This document shows, piece after piece, positions 1 to 13,634 of a DNA stretch of 64,000 nt (its first letter is position 1; every line of letters starts with the position of its first letter). The translations under genes and the position numbers were made by a program. The stretch comes from Hydractinia symbiolongicarpus (taxonomy: Eukaryota > Cnidaria > Hydrozoa > Anthoathecata > Hydractiniidae): NCBI RefSeq assembly GCF_029227915.1, contig NC_079886.1, forward strand, positions 5,890,001-5,954,000. Direction: 5' to 3'. The notes below the pieces were generated by a model that saw nothing but the letters and a program-made list of their open reading frames with translations, had not been told where the DNA came from and made no database searches.

Positions 1-1262
1 AAAAGAAGTAATCAAAAATAAATGTTTAAATTGTCTTTTTAATTTTGTAATTATAATATTTTAGACACAAATTATGTATAAAAAAATGTTGGCATCATTT
101 GCAGCTTCATTTGTTTTTAAAACTTTCACATCCGATAGATCTATTTACAAAAAGCAGTTCTTTAACAAAAATTCCGGAGATTTGTGTAGTGTTGATGGTG
201 TAATCTTCCTGTTATTTTTCAATTACGAGCTCACATAGAGTCCGGGAAAGATCAGGCTGCTATCCTGCTGTGTCTTTGCGATTTAATGTTATAATATAAC
301 CTATAACCTACAAAATATTTTTTTATTTTCTTCACGAACAAGGGAATTTTAAGCAAATGTGTAAAATTTTGCACCAGATTTCAAATTTCAAAAATCTTTA
401 TTTTGACTGACTGGAATTCAGGTTAACGAAAGACTTGAACAACCGCAGGACTAACACTAAGTAGTTTTTAAGTATAACCTTGCTGTATAAGTTGGACTTG
501 ATAGCTATGTTACTATTGTCTATAATTTTTCTCTTAGCTGCCGTCATAAATGAAAATCTAGGAGCAAATATAAAAATATAGTTAAATTATTTCTAGCTCT
601 TTGCAACAAATTTATCTACCTTACTTCAAATTTCATGTCAACTTTGCGTATCTATATTTCGCATGCCTTTGTTTTGCGCACTGTTACAAAAGTAATTTTG
701 CCCCTACAAAAAGAAAAAAAGAATTATTATTCAAATATAGGTTATTATCATTGAACTTTAGTGTTTAGTTTTTATTTAAAAGCTTAAAAAAGTCGAGTTG
801 ATTATACTTGTACCTGCATGCAATTTTAATTTAATTGGTCCAGTCCAAGTAGGTATTTTTTTTTTAAGTCATATTCGATGGAATAGCTTTAAATTGTCCA
901 TTTGGTTTTGGCTAAAAAAACAAATTCGAAAACAAAAAAGCCACAAATTAACCTAATTGCTTCTCCTCCTTAATTTGAATTTTTGTGTTTACTGAATATG
1001 AGAAAACATCGTTTATAGACTTCCATAGGGCATTTGCCCCCTAATTTGCAAAAAAAAATTTTCCTAATCTAACTTTGCAAGACATGTGACACACACTTCC
1101 CTAATAATGCAATTGATAACAAAAAACAAATAATTTTAAAAGCATTAAGCTTTTTCTATTTTATGTTTACAAATTTCATTTTTATTGTATAAATATGACA
1201 TAATTTATTTACAATTTATAGTTACAGCTTGTTGTCTATTCAGTGATATAAACTTGACGTCA
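1..1262. other. AT-rich non-coding stretch
   Basis: No open frame with coding character, RNA gene or recognisable repeat was seen on either strand. The base composition is strongly AT with many A and T runs, typical of intergenic DNA here. Its right end abuts the final exon of the small secreted-protein gene. Confidence 0.5.
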
Positions 1263-1968
1263 TTAGGGTCTTTTACCCATCCGTATTAACTTTTTCTTTA
1301 TTTTTCTCAATAATCGCATTCCAAGCCAATTTTTATCTGAAAAACAAAATTGCATCCTAATAACGAAAAATAGCAGAAAACAAAAAAACAGTTGTCTATC
1401 TAATTACCTACAGTTCAGACTTTTAATAAGTGTAATAATACGTAAGTAGCAAATTACTGTAGCTATTAACTTTCTGTATTATACGCTATGAATTTATGAA
1501 ATCTGAAAATTTGTCTGACACAGTTAAAAAAAAAAACAACACGAATACATTTTTTTTATTTTTGTTACAGATATTTATGTAACTTTTCGGTTCTAGTGAA
1601 ACTTAAGATGACTTAAAACAAAACCTTGTAGTAAGGTGAATGTTTCATCCACATATTTAACTTTGCTTACATTTACATCAAACGAAAGTAAAAAACAAAA
1701 CAAAATTACATGAAACTGTTCGTTCGTAGAATTAGAACTGCGCTAACAAAAAAAACTGTTCTCTCTCTCTATATATATAGCCCTACTCACAATTTTCTAA
1801 CTGTACAATGTTATGTTCCAAATCCTTCATCATTTGTGTCGCTTCTTTGTTGACAATTACACACCCTGCGTGCCACCGTCTCCTTAGAACGCATTTCACA
1901 GGCATTCCATAGAGTGTCGGAATGACAAACAACACCAGCATAAAGCTTGTTAATATTTGACGCATCAT
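1263..1968 (-). CDS. small secreted cationic protein, two exons (copy A)
   Basis: Not a family I can name. Exon 1 (1968-1791) begins MMRQILTSFMLVLFVIPTLY, a clear signal peptide, followed by the basic segment VKCVLRRRW and a helical stretch ending QLEN. The donor is GTGAGT in phase 1. Exon 2 (1336-1263) follows a TTTTCAG acceptor and encodes a very basic amphipathic tail (WLGMRLLRKIKKKLIRMGKR) before the stop. The predicted precursor is 83 aa; the mature part would be about 60 aa with two cysteines and a high positive charge. A paralogue at 18981-19421 keeps the same intron position and phase, which supports the model independently. A TATA box lies 47 bases upstream of the ATG. By inference it could be an antimicrobial or signalling peptide precursor. 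The exact cleavage site and exon 2 are predictions. Confidence 0.6.
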
Positions 1969-2014
1969 GATAGCCTACTCAGAGCAAATGTTTGACACGA
2001 AATGAAACGTCGGC

Positions 2015-2022
2015 TATTTATA
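2015..2022 (-). promoter_or_regulatory. TATA box of secreted-protein gene, copy A
   Basis: TATAAATA on the minus strand, 47 bases upstream of the ATG at 1968. This leaves room for a start site about 30 bases downstream and a very short 5' UTR. The paralogue has TATAAAAA at the corresponding place. Confidence 0.5.
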
Positions 2023-5000
2023 ATCGATTCAATTGTCGAACAACGTCATATAAGATCGGAACTTGTATGATAAGATCAAGCTGTTAGTATTGTATTTGAT
2101 TACGTTGGAGGTTGTTGTCGACCACTACAGATGTGATTAGCTACTTATGTCCCTTATTTTTACCATTTAAGTTTCCTTTTACAATTTATGCATTTTTTTT
2201 TACCTTCTTGTTTAGTATCTACCAAAATCAAACATAAACAAAATACATTCGAAAGATTTATACACATAAATATTGAGATATATGTTCACCATCAGTTTAA
2301 GTGATTTTTTCTATTTTTTCATAAGAAGTCTTATTTTAAGTACCCGACAGAAATTTGCTCTCCAGGGCGTGGCCAACCGTATTTTTTTGCCGAGTCAATT
2401 TTGTTGCAAATCAGTAAAGACGCACTATCATTTCAAAACCACATTTTCGATGACCGGACCTATTTGCGTTTTTATTACGTTGCAATGAAGAATATAAAAA
2501 ATGACGCGACACAAGTCTATAGTTTTGTTAAACTCGTAAAATTTAAACTTAAAAAAATCAGGTAAGATTAGTCCGTTAACCTTACGAAAATAACTGATCT
2601 TAATAACATACAAGTATGAAATTAGTCAAAAACAGATTATTAAAACAAAAATATTCAATACAAAATCCATAAGTTATTTTTGTAGACAGGTATCTGAGTT
2701 TTGTTTGTCTGAAAAGTACTCTTTGCTTTCTTCAATGAAATTGTACTTGTACATTGCTCGAACATAATTTGCTAATTGTTCAATTGTCCCTTGGTTAAAT
2801 GTCTAGTCGAACAAAGATGGACACATCAACATTAAATCAAATCTTTATGACTGTTTTTGAAACCTAAGAGTTGACTACAATAAAAGAATTGGCGAACATT
2901 GCAAAAGTGATCAAAAATTGAGTTGTGAGGTACTGAGAAGAAGGCTAACTTTCCATTTTGATTTTTCACTTTTGTTATTTTTGTTGGAAATCTGGTAAAC
3001 TGTTTACAAAGAAGGATAGCTTAATCTTTAGATTGTATCAATGTAAAAGTTATTGTAGCAATTTGAAAGTGGTAATTGGAAGATGATATGGTGAGATTAA
3101 TAGTGGTAAACAAAACTGAAAAATTGACCGTATTGTCTCTTGCGGACAAATCTCGGTTTTTAATAACTTTGTTGTTCCTGCACGAATTAAAAAATCTAGC
3201 GATTACGGTCTTGAATGTTACACCCTACTACCCTAACACCCTGTGATTGACAGTCACAGGGTGTTAGGGTCACAGCTCGCTAGATAATTTGTAAAAAGGT
3301 TGTTAAAATCCGTAGCTGAATCAACTTGTGACGCTTCACCACACCTCGCTTAATTACAAATTTAAAAAAAGGCTGGCTTAACCACAAAAAAAAATTTCAA
3401 CATGTGTTTTAATATAACTTTTTGTGGTATAACAGATAGTATAAAATTACGTCAAACTTTCAATTGTATGTATTTAATGGAAATATTTTTCCTCCCCCTC
3501 CCTCTATTGCTTACTTTACCTTAGGAAAAATCCCACCTCATCCACTCCTTTATAAAATATTCTAAAATACAACGAAATCAGAGAAATGATAACTGTCTGC
3601 TCTTTTAAATTGCTATTAACCAAAAGAAACTGTTTCCACAAGGCAACTAATAATGTTATTACAATCAAACTAATTAGTATCAAATTTGTGTTATATGAAT
3701 CAAGTTAAGTTAGCTAATTAAATTATAGTTTTGACATAGTTGCACGATGCGTAATTTAAAAAGATAAAGGAAAGTTTCTTCTTAGATTCTAAATTTGGGT
3801 TTAAATATATGCCTAAGCAAGTGTCTACTAAACAAGAAAATTTATACTTGGGAATGAATTCACGTTATTAAGAGAAGAATATGGAAAAATCTCCGGGTTT
3901 TTCGGCTACCAGCAACACATTTAACCTTTACTAATCAACAATTATAATTTGTTACAATTCTCATTTAGGAAGACTCTTTTACTTCCTATTGGTACTGTCA
4001 TCATTGGGCACCATGGTAAGGGATCTTAGCGCATTTAAAGATTCAATTTGAACTACGGAAGTCGTGCAAGCATGGCAACTAAACGACTGCCTAAGATATC
4101 AATTTTTTTTCCTATAAAATAAATGTATTAGCTGAGAGTAGCAATAGAGCTAACATCTATCGTATCAGTTTTTAAACAATTCTAATCCCTTGCAATGTAA
4201 AGTGGAAGCGCACAAACTTTATCCAAGGATATGAACTTGGACGTGCCTTTGTATCCAGGAAAGTTGGAAAAAAGATTTCTAGAGGGGTAACACAGAAATC
4301 GTAAACTTATATAAAATATTATTATGACTCGTTTCTCAACCATTTTGCTTATGAAGAAGCCCTTACTTCGGATTAAACACGGTTATTCAAACCATTCTCC
4401 CATATTACGCGAAGAAACCCGTCACAGATCTTAGGTTGCTTGATTAGATGCGAAAATTTAAGGTATTATTTTTTGCCGATTTCGGAACGTCCCAATTTTT
4501 GAGCAGATTGTACTCTAATAAGGACATTTGTTTTACAACAAAATACTCAAAAATAATTGTTTTCACAAGTATTATGTTCAATTTTTCTCGAAGTGACTCT
4601 GCTCCATATACCACAAACAATTTAAACATTCTAAACCATCTCTGTACGTTCAGCAGTAAATTAATCCTAAGCCGACCAGCATGCTATAGATGCACGCATA
4701 AGCTTTAGAATGGGTAATCACAATTTTGATGCAAAATTAATGAATATTATTTCAAATTTAATTAAATCATTGCTTTCCGGATGTGGAAAGTTGCAAAACA
4801 TTTAATCAAAGAAAAATTAACATTTAAAATAATATAGAAAGTATTTTATCATTCACTTCATTTAGTATGTTTTTTTCTTTTTAATCAGAGTGTGGGAGGG
4901 AGGGATTTCCCATGTTTTAATATTGATTCCATTTTATTTTATATATATTCGCTATAACATGCAGAGATGTAGGAGGATAATTACACGTGCATAGTTTATT

Positions 5001-5390
5001 ATTGTATTCATGATTGGTTATTTAATAAAGTACTTTTTCATACTTTAACGTCATTTTATGTTTTCTCGTTTCCTTAACGTACTTCTTTCTCCCATGAAAT
5101 TAGGTGCAACTTCAGAAAAGGGAAAGGAGAACCAATAAAAGTATTCTTTCCTGATCAACCGAGTGACGGAGGAATCTGTATGCGCTTTGTTAAAATTCTG
5201 GAACACATCTTCTTATAATGAATAATGCATAAAATTATATATGGAAGATCCTAAGAGAGGTCATTAACCACCTAAGAAGGGGGTTCTAAATCATGGCTGA
5301 TACTATGGTATTAGGGATGTGATTCATTCCTGACAAAAATACCAAAACATGAAATTCTTCTAGAATGAATGATTTTTTAGGTGTTTTAAA
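2023..5390. other. intergenic stretch, no gene seen
   Basis: AT-rich DNA without a convincing exon. Bases about 2025-2200 resemble 19505-19680 (shared AAGATCGGAACTTG-type upstream sequence of the two secreted-protein genes). A perfect palindrome at 3231-3269 is listed separately. The short open frames around 4444-4708 on both strands lack codon character. Confidence 0.4.
3231..3269. repeat. perfect inverted repeat, 16-bp arms, 7-nt loop
   Basis: The arms CCCTAACACCCTGTGA and TCACAGGGTGTTAGGG match perfectly around the loop TTGACAG. It is GC-rich against very AT-rich surroundings. No flanking target-site duplication or longer terminal repeats are visible, so a mobile origin is only a guess. 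Confidence 0.8.
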
Positions 5391-5399
5391 CGTTAACCT

Positions 5400-8300
5400 G
5401 ATAAAATTATAACAAAAACACTGTCTGGTGGCGAACCACATGATCAAGCGATTAGTTTTTTGATAGTAGCTACCATTATATGTTTTGACATTTCGTTTCA
5501 AATGCTTTTAAACTTCCACGTTCAAATAAAAACGTCATTGACACATTTAAATGATGTATTTACTCTACGTCGAAGTGTTAATCTTCAAGTTAAGTTGTTC
5601 AAATAAAGAAACTTCCAAGTAAGTGAGTATTTCAGGAAAAAAGAAAAAATTTTCACCCAATAAGGACCAAAAATTCATTACTTGCGATCTCTAGGAAAAA
5701 AAATTATATACTTCTTTCACTTTCCTTAATTTATTTTCTGCGTGCCATTATCTATGATTAAAAATATATATGTTCATTAATTCTATATTTATGTAGTGAC
5801 TTAAAAAGAAAGACTTATCCCGGAAGTTGATTTTTATGTCATCAAGCCACATATGGATATAGAGGATTATACTCTATGATACAGACAATGTGATTTGAGT
5901 TACGTACCAAGTCACTCACTTTGCAGGAAATCGCCTGAAAAATAATTTTTTGTTTGAAATAGTAATGTTTTGACACTCCTAAGCAACAACTAAATTTTCG
6001 AATTAAATACTTTGCAAAAATTATGAGTATTAAATGGAATTGAATCGATCTATTATTTTTGTATAGTAATGTGCCAAGATGTGTTTGAAAATAGATTGCA
6101 ATTTCACCTTCGGGTGGCAATGAAAATTAGCCTAGACATGTGCTTAATAACAAAGGTTAACTAAGCGTGGCCTTTTCTACAATAGAATTTTTCAATTAAA
6201 CAGCCCATCACGGGGAGGCACGGTTAACATGTTAGTATGTAAGAGTAGTTATATGGTGAGTGAATTACTAAATACAGTATCAGTTTTCAACAATATATTT
6301 TAATTGGTAGGTTTGGCCATATAGGTAATGTTAAAGAAAGTGTAGAGGATGTGTTTTTACCACATCCTAAAAGTTAAAATCTTAATACATCGATCGCCCC
6401 TCTATCTCACCAAGAAATTCGGTGTCAGCTTCTTCCCTAATTAAATACGATAAAACAGATGAAAATACATTTATTATTTGGAAATGAAGAGCCTTTAGTT
6501 TATGTTCACCAAATTAAGGGATATGATTTCTTTTTTCATTCTTATCTTAACTTACTTAAGGTACATTCTCTATCATTAGTCTGTCTATCCGCAAAGACGG
6601 GTGACTCCGTGGATTATTCCAGGGGTTAACGAGTAGTATACAATAACATTCACGAAGAAATCACAACTCTTCTATTCTCAATTTCTTAATAAAACCTCCA
6701 AGATTTTTTACTCTTATCCCTATATTTTAATATTTTTCTGTCAAATTAAACAACTTCTTTTATTAATTCTTCTTTTTATTATTATTGAGAATGTTCTTGC
6801 TTTAAAACATTTTGTTTCGCTTGATATTTGCTAAATGCACGGCAAGACAGATCAATCAATCAATGCACATGAAGCGATGGCTTCGATTGAAAACAAAGAA
6901 AAAAATTTGAGCTCAAAAAAATAAAAAATTGAACACGATAATTAGAAATAATGGGATAAAACAAGTACATGTTTTTGTATATAGCTAATACGATTTTCCT
7001 ATGATCATTAAAAAAGTTAAACGCTAAAAAACACGAAATAAATTTTAATTGCGTCTATATTAAAAATCCTTTTTTAATTATAAATCTGTATCCAGAGGCG
7101 GGGAGAAAATAGACAACAAATAGAAAACCCACTTACAGAAGCTTCTTAAAATTAAATGTTCTTCTCATTTCATTAAAAAAGTACCAATAATTAAAACGTT
7201 TTAAACAAAATTGACAAGTGTATTATAACAGCTTCAATTTTCCGTACACACACACACACACAAGCAAAGCAGATGTATTGGTGGAATCATAAACAGAAAC
7301 ATAAAGTCCTCGACAGAGCAATTTGCTTACAGGTACCAAAATAAAAGTTAATAAACCTCCACTTTTAAATTAAAATTATCAAATTAAGTAAAAGCATACC
7401 TTAAGAGACTTTTGGCAATCAAGCAGTGACCACAAACTCGCTTAGAAAATGGTTCAAGTATTTCTAATAGAAGTAAATCTGGCAGTGATGGTCAGTGTTT
7501 AGCTTCTTTCAATGTTTTAAAGGCCATAAGACAAAATAAGAGTTAGCAACTTTTTGTACAACCATCTAGGTTGCAGAAACGGTTTTTAAAGGACTTTATT
7601 AAGTGGAATACCCACAAACAATATCATTTCCAGGACTCCTTTTATCTTTCTCGCAATCTCGGACGTCAAGTTGTCAGAAAGAGAGAAGGGCCCTGGGGAT
7701 GAGGTTTGTTTGAGGGTTTGTTTTTCAGTTCCGAAAGTAAAATACAGGTAATAAATGCAAAATAACTGTCATAAGGCTCGTTTTCATTTAACTGCATTTT
7801 TTGCTACAGCGCAAAAAGATTACGTGCTTTTTTGTTAGCGCATGAGCACAATTTTAGAGGCTTTGTCCAACCGCGCACGCGATAACAAAAACACTTGTGA
7901 ACTTTTTGCGCTTTAGTATATGCAGTCAATGGAAATCAGCTTTTATGCCAAAAGGCTTGAGAATATTAATTATTATTATTAAATTACAGTATGGTTACAT
8001 ACTAGAAAGAGATATTTTATCTGTGTTGGTTGAAACATCTGTATAAGGTTACACGTTTTATGCGACATGATTTCATGCTGGCATGATTTTATGCCTGAGA
8101 CAGAAATCTTGTGGCGCCTTTGCGGTAACAGACTTGGATGTATTTCTAACTATATGTTTACATACATCCATGCCGGCAGATGTTTGTTATAGTATGTATA
8201 GAAGAGATTGTGTTGTAACATCAATGTAACTTTTGTTTGGATTTTTATACACTGAAAATAATTTCATATTCATATTTCATAACTTTATGCCAAACAGAAT

Positions 8301-11300
8301 TTTTTAAAAGTTTACTTCCTGCGTCAAAGCATTTCGATTTCAAATGAAAGAGCTTGAAAATTTGTCTAAGAACCTTTAATTTTGTTTGTCTAGCTCAAAA
8401 GAGATTGTGAAAAATTTAACAGAAATCGAAAAAAAGTTTGAAATAGATTGTTATCCAGTCTTATTTCTCGATTGATGAAAAAAAAACAAGAAAAAAAGGA
8501 AGGTTTTCGAATTTTACGATTTATGAGTGTCAACACAATGTAATTAAACGTAATTTAAACAGGAAAAACGTGGGAGATAGATACTGTATGTGCGATAAGT
8601 TAGTATGTAAATGCTGTTCGACAATTGTAATCCTACCCTAATATAATAAGAATCCTGTTTTACTTATTTGAAGATTTTAAATGGTATAAAAAGATTAACA
8701 AAGTCTTAGATAGCGAAGTTACTAATACCAACGACTAACTTGTTAGCGACCATAACAAAAAGATGATAATGTGTAATCTTTAGATAAAGCGAAAATATTC
8801 TTAGTATTTTTGGCATGTTTATAAATAGTAGTTGCATCCTTATTCAAATTGGATTTTATGAACAGTTAATTAATATGTTGTTAAAGTTATTTTTTTTTGG
8901 ATTGGTTTTCCTTAATTTTGTAAACAATAGGTATTTTTGTACCTGGTCTTTGATATATCTACCTTTATTTCTGTTCTTTTTATCATTATTTTTGCGTTAC
9001 ATAGAGTTACGTGTATGCATTAAAACATTGTTGAGAAAAAAATTATTATTCCTTGAAACCCCCCACCCCCCTCCCTTTGGAAACTGACCCTTTTAACGTT
9101 GTTATTTTTTTAATCTTATGCTACATATAGAAAAAAGAAACAGTACTTAAAGAGTTTCTTTCATTCAGTTCTCGTGACAACTGAGATTATAGGACAAGCG
9201 ATTAGTTTGTCAAACAAATCGTTTTAATGATGTAACTCATTCTTATTCATGCATGTGTTTTGTCAGCAAACAAGAACTCCATTTAATAAATTTTGCCGAT
9301 AAGTAAATGACAGTTCGTTTCTCTTAAAATTGGTTTTAGTTTTCTTTCATGGTGTACCAATTAAAAAAAGTCATTGAAATTTGATTTAATAGTTGTTGAA
9401 TTTTACGCTGGTTAAATAGTTAATTGATAGAACAAACCAAAATCAAAACGGCTGTGTGACTATTGTTAAAAGTGAGGCTAGTGCCAACGTATTTCATAAT
9501 TCATCAGAAATTAAAGTTTCTATTTATAGCTGCTATGAGTTTATGATAGCCACTTGTAGGTAAAATTTTAGCACATGCAAGATAGAATATATCTGTAAAT
9601 AAATTAGACACTTGATTTTATACAGAATAGAGTGTGTACCGTTAGGTTAATGATAAATTAGTAATAGACGAAGAAGTGTTTTCCTTCGCGCACTCCTTGC
9701 CTTTGCATTTTTATTTAATTCTTTCTTTCTCCTCCTAAAAATTTTTCTTAAGCTTAACAGATTCAATCTTGTCCCCAGAGCTTTCTAAGATAAACAAATG
9801 AGGAATGTTTCGAATAAAGAAACTTGATATTTGAATAAACATGTGCATAACATGCAAATAATTTTTAGTTATCTAATAAGTAGGAGGGAGCGAAAAGGAA
9901 GACGAGATCTGCATAGTTTTTCTGCCTAGTCAGGCTAGCATTAGGACACAAATCCTAGCTAACTATTTGAAAATTATGCTAACACTAGAGAGAACCAATT
10001 CTCGTTCTTCGCAGGTGTATACATCTCAGGAGTATACTCTCAGGAGAAAAGCGTTAGACTTAAAAGAAGAGCGTAGTGTATCCACCGCCATGTTTGATTA
10101 TGTTAAAATGCTAAATACAATCTTTTGCGAAAAAAAAATTATTAAAAAATAAACTAATTAGAAGTCATCGCGTGACCAAATGGGTCCAGCATTACTTTCT
10201 TGGAGAGAGTCTGGGAATGAGAATGTAACAGATTGTGAGTAATAATAACTGCATGATCTCAAATTGTTGTTAATCAAAATGAAATCAGTCTTTCAAATGT
10301 CATTTTAAGTTTACTAACTTCCTGTAATTAGTATCACTTCTGTTTCTTTAATTGAATTAATTTTATTCGTTAATTTTTTGCTTGAATTTGAAATGCTTAA
10401 GTATGGCTTTTTTGGCCATTCAAAAGATTGTTATTTTAAGAGAGTAGGAAAAGATGTTGTTTTGTTCATATGTCTATTCTACAAGGAAGTAAATAGCAGA
10501 ATGTAAAAAAATATATGTAGAAATATAGAAATATGCACATAACAGTAATAAATTCCAGCCACACTCTTCAAACAAAAATATGCATCACGTTAAAAAAAAG
10601 ATTGGAAAAGAAAAAGATTGGGGAAAAAATGCCATCAATTTTTGTCACATTTGAAATTCCCTGGGATAAAAAGTATAGAAAAGAAAAGATGTGATCTTAT
10701 GTGAAGCATCTTAAAACATTTACGAATAACTACATATTGAAAGGAGATTTAAATTCCACAGATTTTTAGTTCTACCATCACTACAAAACAATTTTTTTTA
10801 ATTGTATATTGTGTCGCAAGTTTGAGGTTGCTAAACTACTAAGCAATACATAACCTATGAACAAATTTGAAAATTGTAGAAAATTTTTTTCACTGTGAAT
10901 CAAAGGGAATTTCTATTTTTTGTTTCATCTCTTTTTGTTTATAACCAATTGAAATTTTGTTTTAAATATATAGGTCAGAATATGTATTGGCTAAGACCTA
11001 GGACAGTTGGTATGCACCCTGGTTTGCTAGTCAATTCTTTCTCCTTTTTTACTTTTTTTTTTGGAACAATTAATACTTGTAATGTATTTCTATCTGTGTT
11101 TACATAACCAGCAGAGCAGATTACATCTTTGCATAGGTATAGAAAAATTCAATTTTAACAAGGATTCGTATCTTAGCCTTATGCTAGGTTATGCGTTATT
11201 ACCTCGCATCAAAAAAATTTAGAACATCAAATGTCTGTCCTAACAGACCAATTATTAGAATAAATTGTGAAACAACGAAACACAAGCTTTGCACTCAACA

Positions 11301-12060
11301 TTATTACTCATAATTCCAATAGAAACTTCACGTGATATGTTTTTACATGTTATATCTCACTTATAGTGAGTTTGTAAGGTAGTAGGAAAGATATAAGTTA
11401 TCAGGAAGAATATAAAGAAGCATCAGTGATAGTAGGAAATAGAATTTGATGTCTCAAATTTTGTTACATTGACAAGAAAGTAATATATATAGTAGAAAGT
11501 CAAATTTAATTTGCATCCGCGTTTTAATTCCAAAAGGCAATTGATTGAATCACAATCCACGACTATCCTATTTATTGAAATTTCGCTGAATGTAACTAAA
11601 TTTTTATTGTGTATTAATTTTTGAACCGCAAAAGTATCACTCTCAAATTAAAGATTCGCTGCAATAAAAACACGAAGAATTAAAGACGATATTATTTTTT
11701 CCGCGTTTTCAAAATTGGGCGGTTAGCTACCACCTACAAATAATTTGACTAATTTTGTGATTATAACAATTTAAGACGAATTATTTTCATCTTAACTATT
11801 CGCAAGCTTTTATACACACGAAATTTGAAAAGTGTTTCCCACATGTTTTTATTTTGATCGAATTAGTAAACTTGGGTAGCTATGTCATTGCTTCAATTTA
11901 CCGTCTTTATTTCACTTTAAAACAAAATAAAGGAATTTTAGTTAAGTCTTGTTAGCATGAACAAATGTTTTCTGATTGCTTCTTTAATTTGCTTTTTTAC
12001 TGATAACAATCTAACTTTAAATGACATCCATTTAACTCATAGTTCACATGTCAATGATAT
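5400..12060. repeat. ancient segmental duplication, left copy
   Basis: Diverged but collinear similarity to 17000-22930. Anchors seen by eye: 5430-6000 with 17018-17600, 8670-8890 with 18568-18745 (shared ACTAATACCAACGACTAACT), 9395-9490 with 20085-20180, 10625-10750 with 21285-21405 (shared TATAGAAAAGAAAAGATGTG), 10900-10970 with 21605-21675, 11385-11500 with 22155-22275, 11985-12060 with 22850-22930. The left copy lacks the secreted-protein gene that sits between anchors in the right copy. No gene was recognised inside. A short CA run lies near 7248. Confidence 0.6.
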
Positions 12061-12299
12061 ACCTCAATACCTCCGATAAAAGGCAACGATAGCAATTTGT
12101 AATTCGGAAGTGCACAATGACGCAAGCAAATAAGTACGACAAACAACTCACATAAATAAAACACATCCTGCATTGTTCAGCACACCAACTTGAGATGCAA
12201 TTATAATTAAAAAAATTAATTCCCCCATACAGATTTCTAGTCAGCACAGTTTTAGTCAAACCCATTTACCTGACACAAAATTCCTTCAATCCGTTTACG

Positions 12300-13137
12300 C
12301 CATATCTAATTTTTATTCTTTTCTCCCTTTTTTTCTACCCTTCATTAAGGGCTTCTGATAAATTCACATGGGGAATTTGGTAATGTTATGGAATTTCGAT
12401 AACGACTGACATCCATGGAAGAGTGTGGTATCTGATCATAGTTTCTTTGTACGTTTTTATGTAATGTGTGTGTTGTTCACAGGGTGCTCACCAAGGAATA
12501 ACAAAGACCATATGAGAATTATAAGGATTAAAATACAGATTGATTTAGAGAAATAGCATTATTTATACTTTCAATTATATCAATATACTATTCTCTCTAC
12601 ATCTGTGTCATCTCTCGATTTAATACTCTATAATTCCATAAAGTTTAATAACATATGTGTAAATATTTCAGCTAAAAATGGTTCTTTAATTTTTAACGAT
12701 AAAATAAGAAATAATTTTGCACGTCTTTGTTTATTCTAATGACGTCATTCTCCGGTTAAAACGTTTTTATGAATTCATAAATTCTGACAAGAACCAGCTA
12801 TTGCGTACGAAGCACACGAGAAACTAGATATATAGTGACATGGATAAAATGGTCCTTTATTTCATATATTTCAATCTCAATGACGTCGTTAAATATAAGA
12901 AAATATACAAACGTTTTTTACGATATTCTACAATTGTGTGAAGGTTTATAACTTAAGTGCTTGTCTTTTCATGATTTCCGTGGCGGCGAAGAAAGTTAAA
13001 ACATAAAAAACGAGGTTAATTTAGTTAACATTAAGGACGCCAAACTGTTTATTTCCTGTTTTGTCTTTAGTAATCGTGTTAATTTTATAATTTTCAACTG
13101 GCACATTGGAAGAATCGCAGTGAATATAAGTATACAG
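12300..13137. other. non-coding stretch
   Basis: AT-rich, no convincing exon, RNA or repeat seen. The 66-codon open frame at 12996-13196 on the minus strand starts inside the hairpin-bearing repeat and is not considered a gene. Confidence 0.35.
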
Positions 13138-13304
13138 ACAGGGGCGGATCTAGGATTTTTTTTGACTTGTGTAAAAAAGCCTCGAAGAGGCTTCACCGCC
13201 CGCCAGGGCGGTAATCTTACAACTGGGGGTTTGGGGGGCGTTGTGAGCCCCCCAAACTATAAGTCACTATCGTCTATAAAGTTTGAGACTTTATAGACGA
13301 TAGT
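13138..13304. repeat. repeat end with four consecutive perfect hairpins
   Basis: Begins with CAGGGGCGGATCTAGG, a motif that recurs as CAGGGGCAGATCTAGG near 46124 and looks like the end of a dispersed element. Four perfect hairpins follow: 13177-13193 (7-bp arms AAGCCTC), 13195-13212 (7-bp arms ACCGCCC), 13229-13257 (11-bp arms GTTTGGGGGGC) and 13266-13304 (17-bp arms ACTATCGTCTATAAAGT, loop TTGAG). All four arms differ in sequence. GC content is far above the surroundings. The far end of any host element was not found. Confidence 0.7.
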
Positions 13305-13634
13305 TAGCTACAAAGCTGTCTGCAAAAACACAATGTTAAAATAAAAATATGAAGCAAACAAATAAACTATAATAACTAAGTTTATATATATTATAGATTA
13401 GATGCATTTATCGAGAATAAAAGTTCAAATATAAACAAACCACACTGTTTATAAAAATTCTGCTGAAAATTTTACCTGCTGGTATTTGAACTTATCATGT
13501 GAGTAGCTAGGCAGCTAGTAACTATTTCTGTATTTAAAATTTATATTAAAAAATACACAAGTAAACAAATAAAATTTCTTACCTGCTTTATCATCAACAA
13601 ATAGACTGTGTAGGAAATTTTGCCAAGTGTGCAT

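Noticed and set aside
1263-1330. Neuropeptide amidation site (MGKR) at the C-terminus of copy A
   Set aside because: The paralogue lacks a Gly-Lys-Arg at this place, so it is probably just part of a basic tail.
9967-10152. 61-codon plus-strand frame
   Set aside because: No ATG context, no splice-supported extension and no recognisable domain.
13138-13304. CRISPR-like array
   Set aside because: The hairpins have different sequences and there are no regular spacers; the genome is eukaryotic.
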